From assembly GCF_019049625.1 (NCBI RefSeq), contig NZ_JAFMOY010000118.1, positions 1 to 64,000 on the forward strand: a stretch of DNA of 64,000 bases, read 5' to 3'. Positions 43,807 to 52,195 of this stretch are shown piece after piece (the stretch's first letter is position 1; each line of letters starts with the position of its first letter). This DNA is from Rahnella ecdela (GTDB taxonomy: Bacteria; Pseudomonadota; Gammaproteobacteria; Enterobacterales; Enterobacteriaceae). Both the position numbers and the translations under genes were made by a program. Below the pieces are notes generated by a model that had not been told where the DNA came from, made no database searches, and saw only the letters and a list, made by a program, of their open reading frames with translations.

Positions 43807-46329
43807 GTGAATATACCCGCTGCAACCTACCGAATTCAGTTCCGCGATGGCATGGATTTTGACAAAGCAGCGGCACTGATCCCTTATTTGAAACGACTCG
43901 GGATCAGCCACTTATATGCCTCGCCGGTGTTTACCGCGACCTCCGATTCGACGCACGGTTACGACATTACCGACGCCAATGAAATTGATCCGACTTTAGG
44001 CGGACGCGAAGGATTTGACCGTCTGTCGAGCGCGCTGAAGTCTGCCGGAATGGGGCTGATCCTGGATATTGTGCCTAATCATATGGCCGCGTCGCTGGAA
44101 AACCCGTGGTGGCGCGACGTGATTGAACATGGCGAAAAAAGCCGTTATGCGCGGCATTTTGACATCGACTGGTCGCGGCGTCTGACCCTGCCGTTTCTCG
44201 GTGATACGTTTGAGGACGTGCTGAAAAAAGGTGAAATCACTATTAAACCGGATCCCCAAACCGGACAGCCCGCTTTCGCATATTTCGACGCATTCTATCC
44301 CCTTGCGCCAGACACCTGTCCCAACGGTGAAACCACGGCGGATATTGCTGCATTAACGGATTTACACGAGCGCCAGTCCTACCGGCTGATGTCATGGCGG
44401 GATGCACCGCGTGAACTCTCCTACCGGCGTTTTTTTGAAATTACCGGCCTCGCTGGTGTGCGGGTGGAAGATGACGCGGTGTTTGATGATACGCACCGGC
44501 TAATCCTCGAGCTGGTGCATTCCGGCGCGGTGGACGGGTTGCGGGTCGATCATGTGGACGGTCTTGCCGATCCGAAAGCCTATCTTGAGCATCTGCGGGA
44601 AAAGGCCGGAGCGGAGTGCTATATCACGGTGGAAAAAATCCTCGGTGAAGGCGAGCGGCTGCCTGCTGACTGGCCGGTTTCCGGGACTACCGGTTATGAA
44701 TTTATCGCCGCGCTTTCCGATGTGCTGGTCGAAGATGAAAACATCGCGGTGCTGCGCAATCTGTATGAAAACGTGGTCGGCAAACCGGTGGATATGCGCG
44801 AAGAATTGCGCGCCGCCAAACTGATGATGGTCGAGAAAAACTTCGAAGGGGAATTGAACACGCTTTGCCAGCTGGCGCTGAATATTGCACAAGTGGAAGG
44901 CCACACGTGGGATGCCAATACTCTGCGGGCGGCGCTGCGGGAATTGCTGATCGCCTTCCCGGTGTATCGCACTTACGGCACATCCCTAGGGCTGACCACG
45001 GATGACGCCACACTGCTGCATCAGATTATCGAAAAGATAAATACCTCCGCACTCGACGTGCCTGTGGATATTCTCGATTTTCTGGCACGCATTCTTTCTG
45101 CGCAGACAACGGCCGCCGTATCCGGTCAGGCCAGTCTGTTCCGCACCCGCTTTCAGCAACTGACCGGCCCGCTGATGGCGAAATCCGTGGAAGACACGCT
45201 GTTCTTTCGACAGCATATGGATCTCGCGCTGAACGAAGTGGGCGCCGAGCCTTTGCTGCGCAGATTCTCCCCCGACCGCTTCCATCAGGAAATGATCCGG
45301 CGTCTGGAAGAACAACCGGCAGCGCTTTCCACCACGTCAACTCATGATACTAAACGCGGCGAAGATGCCCGCGCCAGACTGTTTACCCTGACCGAAGCGC
45401 CGGAGCTCTGGGCTGAGAATGTCACCCGCTGGCATCAGATGAATCAGTCCAGAGTCGTCACATTGCCCGACGGCCCGGCACCAAAACTGACCGGCGCATG
45501 GATGCTTTATCAGGCGCTGGCCGGTGCGTGGCCGGCAACGCTGCGCCCGGATGACACAGAAGGTTTACAAGAACTTAATGAAAGGCTTCAGCTTTTCGTG
45601 GAAAAAGCGCTGCGCGAAGCCAAACTGCGCACCAACTGGGGTGACAGCAACGATGACTATGAAAACGCGGTGCTCGGTTATACGCGCCATCTGCTTTCGC
45701 CGGACAATCACGTTTTTCTGAATGATTTTTACCACTCACTCCGGCCTTTTATCCGCGCCGGACTGGTCAACAGTCTGACGCAGACGGTGATCAAAATGGT
45801 GGCACCGGGCGTACCGGATATTTATCAGGGCAGCGAATTGCTCAATTTCAGTCTGGTGGATCCGGATAACCGGCGTCTGCCGGATTTTGATGAGCTGGAA
45901 AAGCTGCTGATGAATAATGAAAAAACGCCGCGGGACGATGAAAACGCCTGGATGAGCGGACAGCTGAAACAACATATCGTTGCGGTGCTCGCCCGTTATC
46001 GTCAGCAAAAACCTGCGTTGTTTTTGCAGGGTGATTACGTTGCGCTGACCGCAGCGGGAGTTCACGCCAAAAACGTGATCGCATTTGCACGAACCTTCAG
46101 AGACGATGCGGCAATTATCGCGGCACCGCGTCTGGTTTTTGATACGCAAAAAGTCCATTTTAATCAGACAGAAGACGGATGGGATATGCAGATACTGCTG
46201 CCCGCTTCGCTGGCTAACCGAACCTATTCTGACCTGCTCAGTGGCAGGGAACTCCGTGCGACCGACAGGATAGATCTCAGTACCTGGCCGCGTGATGAAC
46301 CGGTGGTGCTGTGTCCGTCACCGCGCTGA
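43807..46329 (+). CDS. treY: Malto-oligosyltrehalose synthase
   Basis: 840 residues, GH13. AATYRIQFRDGMDFDKAAALIPYLKRLGISHLYASPVF is the TreY opening. VDGLRVDHVDGLADP bears the nucleophile Asp, YITVEKILGEGE the acid Glu, and STTSTHDTKRGEDAR the third Asp. It turns the reducing-end alpha-1,4 bond of maltodextrins into a trehalose bond. GTG start after GGGGAG, coupled to treZ. Together the pair make trehalose from glycogen or maltodextrin, a route used for osmotic and desiccation protection. Confidence 0.95.
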   Translation: MNIPAATYRIQFRDGMDFDKAAALIPYLKRLGISHLYASPVFTATSDSTHGYDITDANEIDPTLGGREGFDRLSSALKSAGMGLILDIVPNHMAASLENPWWRDVIEHGEKSRYARHFDIDWSRRLTLPFLGDTFEDVLKKGEITIKPDPQTGQPAFAYFDAFYPLAPDTCPNGETTADIAALTDLHERQSYRLMSWRDAPRELSYRRFFEITGLAGVRVEDDAVFDDTHRLILELVHSGAVDGLRVDHVDGLADPKAYLEHLREKAGAECYITVEKILGEGERLPADWPVSGTTGYEFIAALSDVLVEDENIAVLRNLYENVVGKPVDMREELRAAKLMMVEKNFEGELNTLCQLALNIAQVEGHTWDANTLRAALRELLIAFPVYRTYGTSLGLTTDDATLLHQIIEKINTSALDVPVDILDFLARILSAQTTAAVSGQASLFRTRFQQLTGPLMAKSVEDTLFFRQHMDLALNEVGAEPLLRRFSPDRFHQEMIRRLEEQPAALSTTSTHDTKRGEDARARLFTLTEAPELWAENVTRWHQMNQSRVVTLPDGPAPKLTGAWMLYQALAGAWPATLRPDDTEGLQELNERLQLFVEKALREAKLRTNWGDSNDDYENAVLGYTRHLLSPDNHVFLNDFYHSLRPFIRAGLVNSLTQTVIKMVAPGVPDIYQGSELLNFSLVDPDNRRLPDFDELEKLLMNNEKTPRDDENAWMSGQLKQHIVAVLARYRQQKPALFLQGDYVALTAAGVHAKNVIAFARTFRDDAAIIAAPRLVFDTQKVHFNQTEDGWDMQILLPASLANRTYSDLLSGRELRATDRIDLSTWPRDEPVVLCPSPR

Positions 46330-46430
46330 AACAGGTCATTTAATCAGCAGCTTTTAGGAATAAGCGGAATAATAGTCTGAGCATCAATTTATGGACTAGG
46401 CTTAAAGTCGGTTAACAAAAGGAGAAAACC

Positions 46431-46703
46431 ATGTCATCACATGATATCGATGCAGATGCAAACCATCTGGCAGATAAGCTCGAAGACAAAGGCAACCAGC
46501 TTGCCGGTGAAGCGCAGAAACAATTTGGCGATTTTGTTGATTCTCCTAAGCACCAGATTAAAGGCGCAGCACGTAAATACTCGGCTCAGGCCAGTGAAGT
46601 CGTGTCTGACGTCGCGGAGAAAATCAAAGAAAATCCCCTGTCAGATCTGATCGCAGCTGGCGCAATTGGCGTCGTGCTCGGGTTACTGCTGGGTCGTAAG
46701 TAA
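46431..46703 (+). CDS. DUF883 protein, ElaB/YqjD-like
   Basis: 90 residues. An amphipathic, charged N-terminal half (ADKLEDKGNQLAGEAQKQFGDF) is followed by KENPLSDLIAAGAIGVVLGLLLGRK, a C-terminal membrane tail with glycine-rich helix and terminal Arg-Lys. ElaB, YqjD and YgaM share this plan, are RpoS-linked inner-membrane proteins and bind ribosomes in stationary phase in the case of YqjD. Strong AAAGGAG site; own terminator. Placing it after treZY suits a stationary-phase stress setting. Confidence 0.9.
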   Translation: MSSHDIDADANHLADKLEDKGNQLAGEAQKQFGDFVDSPKHQIKGAARKYSAQASEVVSDVAEKIKENPLSDLIAAGAIGVVLGLLLGRK

Positions 46704-46717
46704 ACCGTCTTGTACGG

Positions 46718-46742
46718 AAAAAAAGGCCTTCGGGCCTTTTTT
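46718..46742 (+). terminator. Intrinsic terminator after the DUF883 gene
   Basis: AAAAAGGCC and GGCCTTTTTT around a TTCG tetraloop, followed by T-rich sequence. Strong rho-independent form. Confidence 0.9.
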
Positions 46743-46825
46743 ATTGCCTGAAGAAAGGGCAATTCCCGCGCTCAGGTTGAGTGAGATACAGAATTCTCCT
46801 ACACAATTTCGTCACACATGACGTG

Positions 46826-46831
46826 TATAGT
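46826..46831 (+). promoter_or_regulatory. -10 element of candidate small RNA
   Basis: TATAGT matches the -10 consensus in five of six bases. The -35 region is poor, so recognition may need an activator or an alternative sigma factor. Confidence 0.35.
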
Positions 46832-46837
46832 GAACCT

Positions 46838-46913
46838 CTCTGTAGCAACCTACAGATACCTCGCGAGTTCCCCTCGTAACCTTCAAAAACCCGTTTCCCC
46901 TGACGGGTTTTTT
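46838..46913 (+). ncRNA. Candidate trans-acting small RNA
   Basis: About 76 bases with three stems in order: CTGTAG-CAAC-CTACAG (46840-46855), CGAG-TTCCC-CTCG (46864-46876), and a terminator ACCCGT/ACGGGT with six T (46885-46913). The -10 element just upstream and the lack of a gene on this strand fit a free small RNA of Hfq type. I do not recognise it as a known enterobacterial small RNA. Start is estimated from the -10. Confidence 0.45.
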
Positions 46914-47087
46914 CATGTCTGTTTCTTCCCGCGCCTGTGCAGTCGGTGCTTCAGAAAACTGTAATTCACGTTTTAAAACAACCGTTGTTACGTCCAGATT
47001 TAAACAAACTCGCGGTTCAGCCACCCTGTTTTGCCCTGTTAAAATGCGTCGCAACGATTGAGACTCAAAGAACAGACAGGAATACGC

Positions 47088-47477
47088 GTGAAGAAAACCA
47101 TGATTTTACTGGCATTTATTTTGACAGGATGCAGCTCGCCCGAAGCGCAGACAATTCAGTCAATAAATGCGCTCTCTTTTCCGGCGCGCACTTCGGAGCG
47201 ACCGGTCAGCGTGACAGCAAAAATTTCATCCGGCGATTTAGAAAACCAGTATTCCAGTAATCAGTTAATCATCCTCCGGCTCAGGGCGGAAATTAAAGCC
47301 GCCAGAACAGACAAGATCCGAACCGACGAGGTATTTGATACACATACTGATGTTGCTCAGGCCTTTAACGCCCTGTCCCGTCTCGAGCAGTTTGAGGCGC
47401 TGAATACCGTGTATTATTCAGAAAAAGACATCAAAGGGATGAACGAGATACACCAAAAACTCAGCCCGCTGACTTGA
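47088..47477 (+). CDS. Small lipoprotein of unknown function
   Basis: 129 residues from GTG 47088, after AGGAATACGC. KKTMILLAFILTGCSSPEAQ is a lipoprotein signal with lipobox LTGC; Ser follows Cys, so outer-membrane sorting is expected. The mature part is charged, with a helix-rich second half (NQLIILRLRAEIKAARTDKIRTDEV). No family recognised. Monocistronic, facing a convergent hydrolase gene across a shared terminator. Confidence 0.75.
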   Translation: MKKTMILLAFILTGCSSPEAQTIQSINALSFPARTSERPVSVTAKISSGDLENQYSSNQLIILRLRAEIKAARTDKIRTDEVFDTHTDVAQAFNALSRLEQFEALNTVYYSEKDIKGMNEIHQKLSPLT

Positions 47478-47488
47478 TATGAAAAACA

Positions 47489-47511
47489 AAAAACCCGCCA
47501 CAGAGCGGGTT
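47489..47511. terminator. Bidirectional terminator
   Basis: AAACCCGC (47490-47497) pairs with GCGGGTTT (47504-47511) around CACAGA. The minus strand has the longer T-run, so it chiefly ends the hydrolase gene while also serving the lipoprotein gene. Confidence 0.8.
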
Positions 47512-47537
47512 TCTGAAAGACGTATACGACCCAGACA

Positions 47538-48374
47538 TTAACCGCGGATAAACGCCAGAATGTCCTGGTTAATCACATCAGCGTGCGTAGTGTGCATGCC
47601 GTGCGGATAGCCCGGATAAATCTTCAAAGTGCTGTGCGCCAGCAGCTTATCCTGCAAAAGAGCGGCATCTTTATAAGGCACAACCTGATCGTCGTCGCCC
47701 TGCAAAACCAGCGTCGGCACGGTAATGGCTTTCAGATCTTCGGTCTGGTCCGTTTCTGAAAACGCCTTAATCCCTTCGTAATGTGCATTGGCGCTACCGA
47801 TCATCCCCTGACGCCACCAGTTATTGATAGTGCCCTGTGACACTTGTGCGCCATCGCGGTTAAACCCGTAGAAAGGCCCGGAAGCAACGTCCAGATAAAA
47901 CTGCGCGCGGTTTGCGGCGAGCGCACTGCGAAAACCATCAAAAACGGCAATCGGTGTGCCACCGGGATTGGCATCCGTTTTAACCATCAGCGGCGGTACG
48001 GCACTGATTAACACCGCTTTCGCCACACGTCCCTGCGGCTGACCATACTTCGCGACATAGCGGGCAACCTGCCCCCCGCCGGTTGAATGACCGACATGTA
48101 CCGCATCATGCAAATCAAGATGCTCAGCTACCGCGGAGGCATCCGACGCATAGTGATCCATATCGTTACCTTCACTGGTCTGATCGGAACGCCCGTGCCC
48201 GCGGCGGTCAATGGCAATCACGCGGAAACCCTCGGCCAGAAAGAACAGCATCTGATTGTCCCAGTCGTCGGCGCTCAGCGGCCATCCGTGGTGGAAAACA
48301 ACGGGTTGCTTGTCTTTAGGACCCCAGTCTTTGAAGAAAATATTAACGCCGTCGTTGGTTTTTACAAATGGCAT
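47538..48374 (-). CDS. Alpha/beta hydrolase, non-haem chloroperoxidase/arylesterase type
   Basis: 278 residues. Landmarks of the cofactor-free haloperoxidase group are FHHGWPLSADDWDNQM, IDRRGHGRSDQ, the nucleophile Ser in VGHSTGGGQVARYVAKYG, the Asp in LQGDDDQVVPY, and the His in YPGYPHGMHTTH. Such enzymes are esterases that also show perhydrolase activity in vitro. ATG 48374 suits the GGAG spacing; the GTG nine bases earlier is too close. Cytosolic. Confidence 0.9.
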   Translation of the reverse strand: MPFVKTNDGVNIFFKDWGPKDKQPVVFHHGWPLSADDWDNQMLFFLAEGFRVIAIDRRGHGRSDQTSEGNDMDHYASDASAVAEHLDLHDAVHVGHSTGGGQVARYVAKYGQPQGRVAKAVLISAVPPLMVKTDANPGGTPIAVFDGFRSALAANRAQFYLDVASGPFYGFNRDGAQVSQGTINNWWRQGMIGSANAHYEGIKAFSETDQTEDLKAITVPTLVLQGDDDQVVPYKDAALLQDKLLAHSTLKIYPGYPHGMHTTHADVINQDILAFIRG

Positions 48375-48511
48375 AGAATGCACTCCTCAGCAGATTATCG
48401 GGAAAACGGTCAGGTTTGCAGGGCGAGGTTCAGATATAGGATGCTCAGAAAGCGTAGCAAAGCCCTCAGAAAATGCCTGCCTGAGGGCATAATTAGCCAG
48501 CGGAAACTCTT

Positions 48512-49408
48512 TTAACGTGGAAGTGTGTCACGCCATAACTCGGGAAGTGCGCGGATTAACTTACCGGTGACCGGTTGTTTTGTCTGACCTGGCTGCCAGA
48601 TAGCCACCATCGTGATCGTCAGTCCCTGATTGCCCACTTCAGTTTCAACCGCCTGCACATTGTTCCACCCAGAGGCCTGATAATGCGTCGGTAAAAAGCC
48701 CCAACCCTGCGCATTTTCCAGCAAACAGCGCAAGGTGGAGCGTTCGTTCACAAACAGGGTATGCCCCGAAATCTGTAACCGGCGGGCAATCTGTTCATCG
48801 TGCTTGTGATGCATGACCAGCTGAGGTTTCAGGGAAAGATTAAGCAATGTCAGCGGACGCTGCTGATGCTGAAACAACCCGCCGGAGGCGTAAAAATCCA
48901 GTTCGATATTTCCCAGCGCGCACCATTCCATATCCATGCCCAGCGCACGATTGTTCGCCTGACAAACCGCAATCTGCGCCGTTCCGGCGTTCAGGGCAGC
49001 TTCGGCCTCTTCTCTCGACGCGCTCCAGGCGCTGAAGCGGATCCCCTCTTTTGCCATCATCACAATCACCGCGTCTATAAACGCCTGCGAGACGAAAGGA
49101 TCGTAGACCATAACCAGTTCCTGCTGCTCAGACTCTGGCAGCGACTGCGCGTAAAACTCAAAGGCCTGAGCCTGACGCATCAGCAAATGCGCCTGCCGGT
49201 GAAGTTGCTGGCCCTGCTCCGTGAGCACCAGCGTACGCCCCTGACGGATAAACAACGTGTAGCCCAGCGCGTCTTCGAGATAATCAATTAAGTCACGCAG
49301 CGTGGTGCGATCTTTACCCAGGGATACTGCGGCTCTGGACAAATTCCCCAGTTCAGCGACACAGGCAAAGGCCTCAATCTGCGAGAAGGAATAACGTAAC
49401 GCGGACAT
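48512..49408 (-). CDS. LysR family transcriptional regulator
   Basis: 298 residues. The DNA-binding part is FACVAELGNLSRAAVSLGKDRTTLRDLIDYLEDALGYTLFIRQGRTLVLTEQGQ, somewhat unusual in its recognition helix (KDRTTLRDLIDYLE instead of the common S/T-Q-x-x-S/V form). The effector domain is standard in length. Divergent from the serine hydrolase gene with a GGGGGA/TCCCCC dyad between them (49436-49450), so it probably controls that gene. Confidence 0.88.
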   Translation of the reverse strand: MSALRYSFSQIEAFACVAELGNLSRAAVSLGKDRTTLRDLIDYLEDALGYTLFIRQGRTLVLTEQGQQLHRQAHLLMRQAQAFEFYAQSLPESEQQELVMVYDPFVSQAFIDAVIVMMAKEGIRFSAWSASREEAEAALNAGTAQIAVCQANNRALGMDMEWCALGNIELDFYASGGLFQHQQRPLTLLNLSLKPQLVMHHKHDEQIARRLQISGHTLFVNERSTLRCLLENAQGWGFLPTHYQASGWNNVQAVETEVGNQGLTITMVAIWQPGQTKQPVTGKLIRALPELWRDTLPR

Positions 49409-49435
49409 TTCAGCTCCTTTCGACGACGTTTATGC

Positions 49436-49450
49436 GGGGGATTTTCCCCC
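49436..49450. promoter_or_regulatory. Dyad in the LysR/serine-hydrolase divergent gap
   Basis: GGGGGATTTTCCCCC has perfect 6-bp arms around TTT, close to the LysR start. It may be part of the regulator's site. Confidence 0.4.
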
Positions 49451-49524
49451 ATCAGTTGATTTTTTCAAACTGTTTCCCCTCCTTATACTCATGTTTCCCG
49501 ATACTCTGATGGATAAGCGGAAAA

Positions 49525-50847
49525 ATGAAAACACGGAACAACTCCCTCTTAAAACCTCTGCTGCTGGCTGTAGCGATGAGCGCAGCGGTGTCGTTTATGA
49601 CGCCTGCATTTGCAGAGCAGACACAGGATTGCGGCGGCGTGATGCTCAGCGCCTGTCCGGTACCATTCGATAAAACGCTGCCGGATGCCAAAGACATGCT
49701 GAACTGGGATCAGGCCGCACGCGTTATCGGTTTTCGGAACGACTATCGCAACTATGCCGGTGACGTGTTCCGTCATGGCAAGGCCACGCCTTTTGTGCAG
49801 GCAGATAAGCAACTTCAGAACCCGACCTACAGCGTGAACGGTAAAACCTTTACCTTGAAGGATTACCTGAAGCGCGAAAATGTCACCGGTATGCTGGTGC
49901 TGAAAAACGGCAAAATCGCGTACAAATATCTGGGCGAAGGCAACACTGACCACACATTGTGGACATCACGCTCCGTAGGGAAATCTGTGGTGTCGACGCT
50001 GGTGGGGATTGCTGTCAAAGAAGGAAAAATCGGCTCCATGGATGATCTCATCACAGACTACGAGCCTGATCTGAAAGGCACTGCGTGGGAAGGTGTGACA
50101 CTGCGTCAGCTTATCCAGCATACCTCCGGCGTGGCGTGGAATGAGGATTACGCCAATCCCGGTTCAGATTTTGCTCATCTCACGCAATGTGAAGCGAATC
50201 CCGGAGCATACGACTGCGTACGTAAAATCATCACCGGCTTGAAACGAGCTCATCCGGCGGGCGAAACCTGGTCCTACTCCTCCGGCGGTGCCTGGCTGAT
50301 GGGCGATGTGCTGGAAAAAGCCACCGGCATGCCGCTGGCAAAGTATCTGGAAAAAACGCTCTGGCAGCCTTACGGCATGGCGCAGGATGGCGTCTGGCAT
50401 TCATATCAGCAGGGGAAACATGACGTCGGTGCGCACGGATTTAACGCGACGCTGGAAGACTGGGGCCGATTCGGTGAGTTTGTGATGAGTGGCGGCCAGT
50501 TGCCGGACGGCAAGAAAATCCTGCCTGAAAACTGGCTGACACAGGCATCAGACTGGAACAAGGCGAAGAATTCAGTTTCTGCGGCGCATCCCGACGGGAT
50601 GTACGGTTATCAGTGGTGGAACAACGCCGTGCCGGTTAATGCCAAAAACGTCACGCCTGCGCCGTCTGAATCGTTAAAAGGTTCGATGTGGGCGCTGGGT
50701 ATTTATGGTCAGGTGATTATGGTGAATCGCGCGGAAAACCTGGTGATAGTTCAGTGGTCAACATGGCCGCAGGCAGAACCTGATTTCAGCGCACAGCCGC
50801 TGGAAGCCTCGCTGATGTACAGCGCTATCGCACAGCAACTGCGTTAA
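49525..50847 (+). CDS. Exported serine hydrolase, beta-lactamase/NylB-like
   Basis: 440 residues. Signal peptide of about 30 residues ending TPAFA. The penicillin-recognising fold follows: SVGK motif with nucleophile Ser150 and Lys153, Tyr in WSYSSGGAWLMG for the second motif. The family includes EstB esterases and 6-aminohexanoate-dimer hydrolase (NylB), and class C beta-lactamases more remotely. Most such proteins are esterases or peptidases, not antibiotic-resistance enzymes. Expressed divergently from a LysR gene and ended by its own terminator. Confidence 0.88.
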   Translation: MKTRNNSLLKPLLLAVAMSAAVSFMTPAFAEQTQDCGGVMLSACPVPFDKTLPDAKDMLNWDQAARVIGFRNDYRNYAGDVFRHGKATPFVQADKQLQNPTYSVNGKTFTLKDYLKRENVTGMLVLKNGKIAYKYLGEGNTDHTLWTSRSVGKSVVSTLVGIAVKEGKIGSMDDLITDYEPDLKGTAWEGVTLRQLIQHTSGVAWNEDYANPGSDFAHLTQCEANPGAYDCVRKIITGLKRAHPAGETWSYSSGGAWLMGDVLEKATGMPLAKYLEKTLWQPYGMAQDGVWHSYQQGKHDVGAHGFNATLEDWGRFGEFVMSGGQLPDGKKILPENWLTQASDWNKAKNSVSAAHPDGMYGYQWWNNAVPVNAKNVTPAPSESLKGSMWALGIYGQVIMVNRAENLVIVQWSTWPQAEPDFSAQPLEASLMYSAIAQQLR

Positions 50848-50865
50848 TCAGATCCATAAAGAGAG

Positions 50866-50906
50866 AGGGTTGCTGCGAAATTATTTGCGGCAACCCTTTA
50901 TTTTTA
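50866..50906 (+). terminator. Intrinsic terminator after the serine hydrolase gene
   Basis: AGGGTTGC and GCAACCCT form a long stem with an imperfect inner part, followed by TTTATTTTTA. Confidence 0.8.
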
Positions 50907-50908
50907 TC

Positions 50909-52021
50909 CTACGCCAGTGGTTTTGCGCTGGCAGCTTCCCATTCTCCCGCACCGCTTTTCTCCGGTGTTTTGACAATCATATTAGGCAGCGCCATCTCAA
51001 TACCGTTTTCCATTAGCTTTTCGATAATGCGGATATTAATTTCCTGCTGGATATCCATGTATTTATTGTAATCGGCCGTGTTAACGATATGAACAACCTC
51101 AATATTTAAGCGGTCAGTACCAAAACCCAGAAGATGCGCACGGTCGAATTTGGTCTCGCCCACATCAAGAATAATGCCTTTGACCATCTCGCCAATATTG
51201 CGCAGCTTATCCGGCGGCGTATTAATGGCGATACCAAAATTAAACACGATGCGGCGGGTCTGCATACGCTTGTAATTATGCAGCGTCTGCTGAAGCAAAA
51301 TGGCGTTCCCGCAGACAATCTGCTCGCCGCTCAGACTGCGGATACGCGTGGTTTTCAGGCCGATATGTTCCACCGTCCCGGCAACGTCGTTGAACACCAC
51401 AAAATCGCCGATTTCGAAAGGCTTATCAAAGCCAATCGACAGTGAGGCAAACACATCGCTGAGGATGGTCTGGATAGCCAGCGCGATAGCAATACCGCCC
51501 ACGCCCAGACTGGCGACCAGCGCGGTGATGTTGACGCCGACGTTAGCCAGAATCGACAACAGCATCACTGACCAGACCACCGCGCGGAATATCAGGCCGG
51601 TGATCACCAGCGTCACCGGGTTTTTGTTCATGCCCGGCTGTCTCATGATGTGGCGCAGCCACGACACCACTCCCTGATCGAGCCAGAGCGCCATTTGCAG
51701 CGCCAGCACCAGAAACCACGCATGACTGATGGTGTTGTAGAGATTGTCCGGCAGATTGACGAACCGCAGACTGAACAGAAATGCCGCAACAAATATCAGC
51801 AGATTATTAGTGCGCTCAAGAATATCGCCCAATATGGACCGCATTCTGTTGGTCGCCGGATGCACTTCTCCCCAGCTTTTAACGCCTTTGCGCACAAACG
51901 ACAGTAACCAGCTCAGCAGCCAGTAGGTCACCAGCGTGACCACGACCATCGTCGCGAAGCCTATCCAGAATGCCGGTGTCATCACCAGCGCGATAAAATT
52001 AAAATGTGACAGAAAATTCAT
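50909..52021 (-). CDS. MscS family mechanosensitive channel
   Basis: 370 residues. Several N-terminal membrane segments, then the pore helix and beta domain of MscS: LVASLGVGGIAIALAIQTILSDVFASLSIGFDKPFEIGDFV, with the glycine/alanine pattern of the TM3 pore helix and the PFxVGD-like turn. GTVEHIGLKTTRIRSLSGEQIVCGNA is the cytosolic beta domain. It should open under membrane tension to release osmolytes on hypo-osmotic shock. Longer membrane part than MscS itself. Stands alone. Confidence 0.92.
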   Translation of the reverse strand: MNFLSHFNFIALVMTPAFWIGFATMVVVTLVTYWLLSWLLSFVRKGVKSWGEVHPATNRMRSILGDILERTNNLLIFVAAFLFSLRFVNLPDNLYNTISHAWFLVLALQMALWLDQGVVSWLRHIMRQPGMNKNPVTLVITGLIFRAVVWSVMLLSILANVGVNITALVASLGVGGIAIALAIQTILSDVFASLSIGFDKPFEIGDFVVFNDVAGTVEHIGLKTTRIRSLSGEQIVCGNAILLQQTLHNYKRMQTRRIVFNFGIAINTPPDKLRNIGEMVKGIILDVGETKFDRAHLLGFGTDRLNIEVVHIVNTADYNKYMDIQQEINIRIIEKLMENGIEMALPNMIVKTPEKSGAGEWEAASAKPLA

Positions 52022-52131
52022 CCTCCCTCCCCGTTTTCAGCACAAACTACCAGTATAGGAAACGAGGGTCAGGCGGGCGGAAGAATAGGAAAGTTCAGGA
52101 AGCGATAATATGTGCGCGTGAAAATCGAGAT

Positions 52132-52168
52132 AAAAAAAACCGGCAATACTTTCGTATCACCGGCTTTT
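52132..52168 (-). terminator. Terminator of the dat-ddc operon
   Basis: On the minus strand GCCGG...CCGG arms enclose GTATC/GATAC-like inner pairs (with two mismatches), followed by a run of eight T. It lies 28 bases after ddc. Confidence 0.75.
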
Positions 52169-52195
52169 CGCTGCGCATTAGCGCAAATCTGAAAC

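Noticed and set aside
49525-50847. Class C beta-lactamase (ampC)
   Set aside because: The SxxK and Tyr motifs fit, but length and N-terminal sequence fit the EstB/NylB esterase group; the neighbouring LysR protein also does not read like AmpR.
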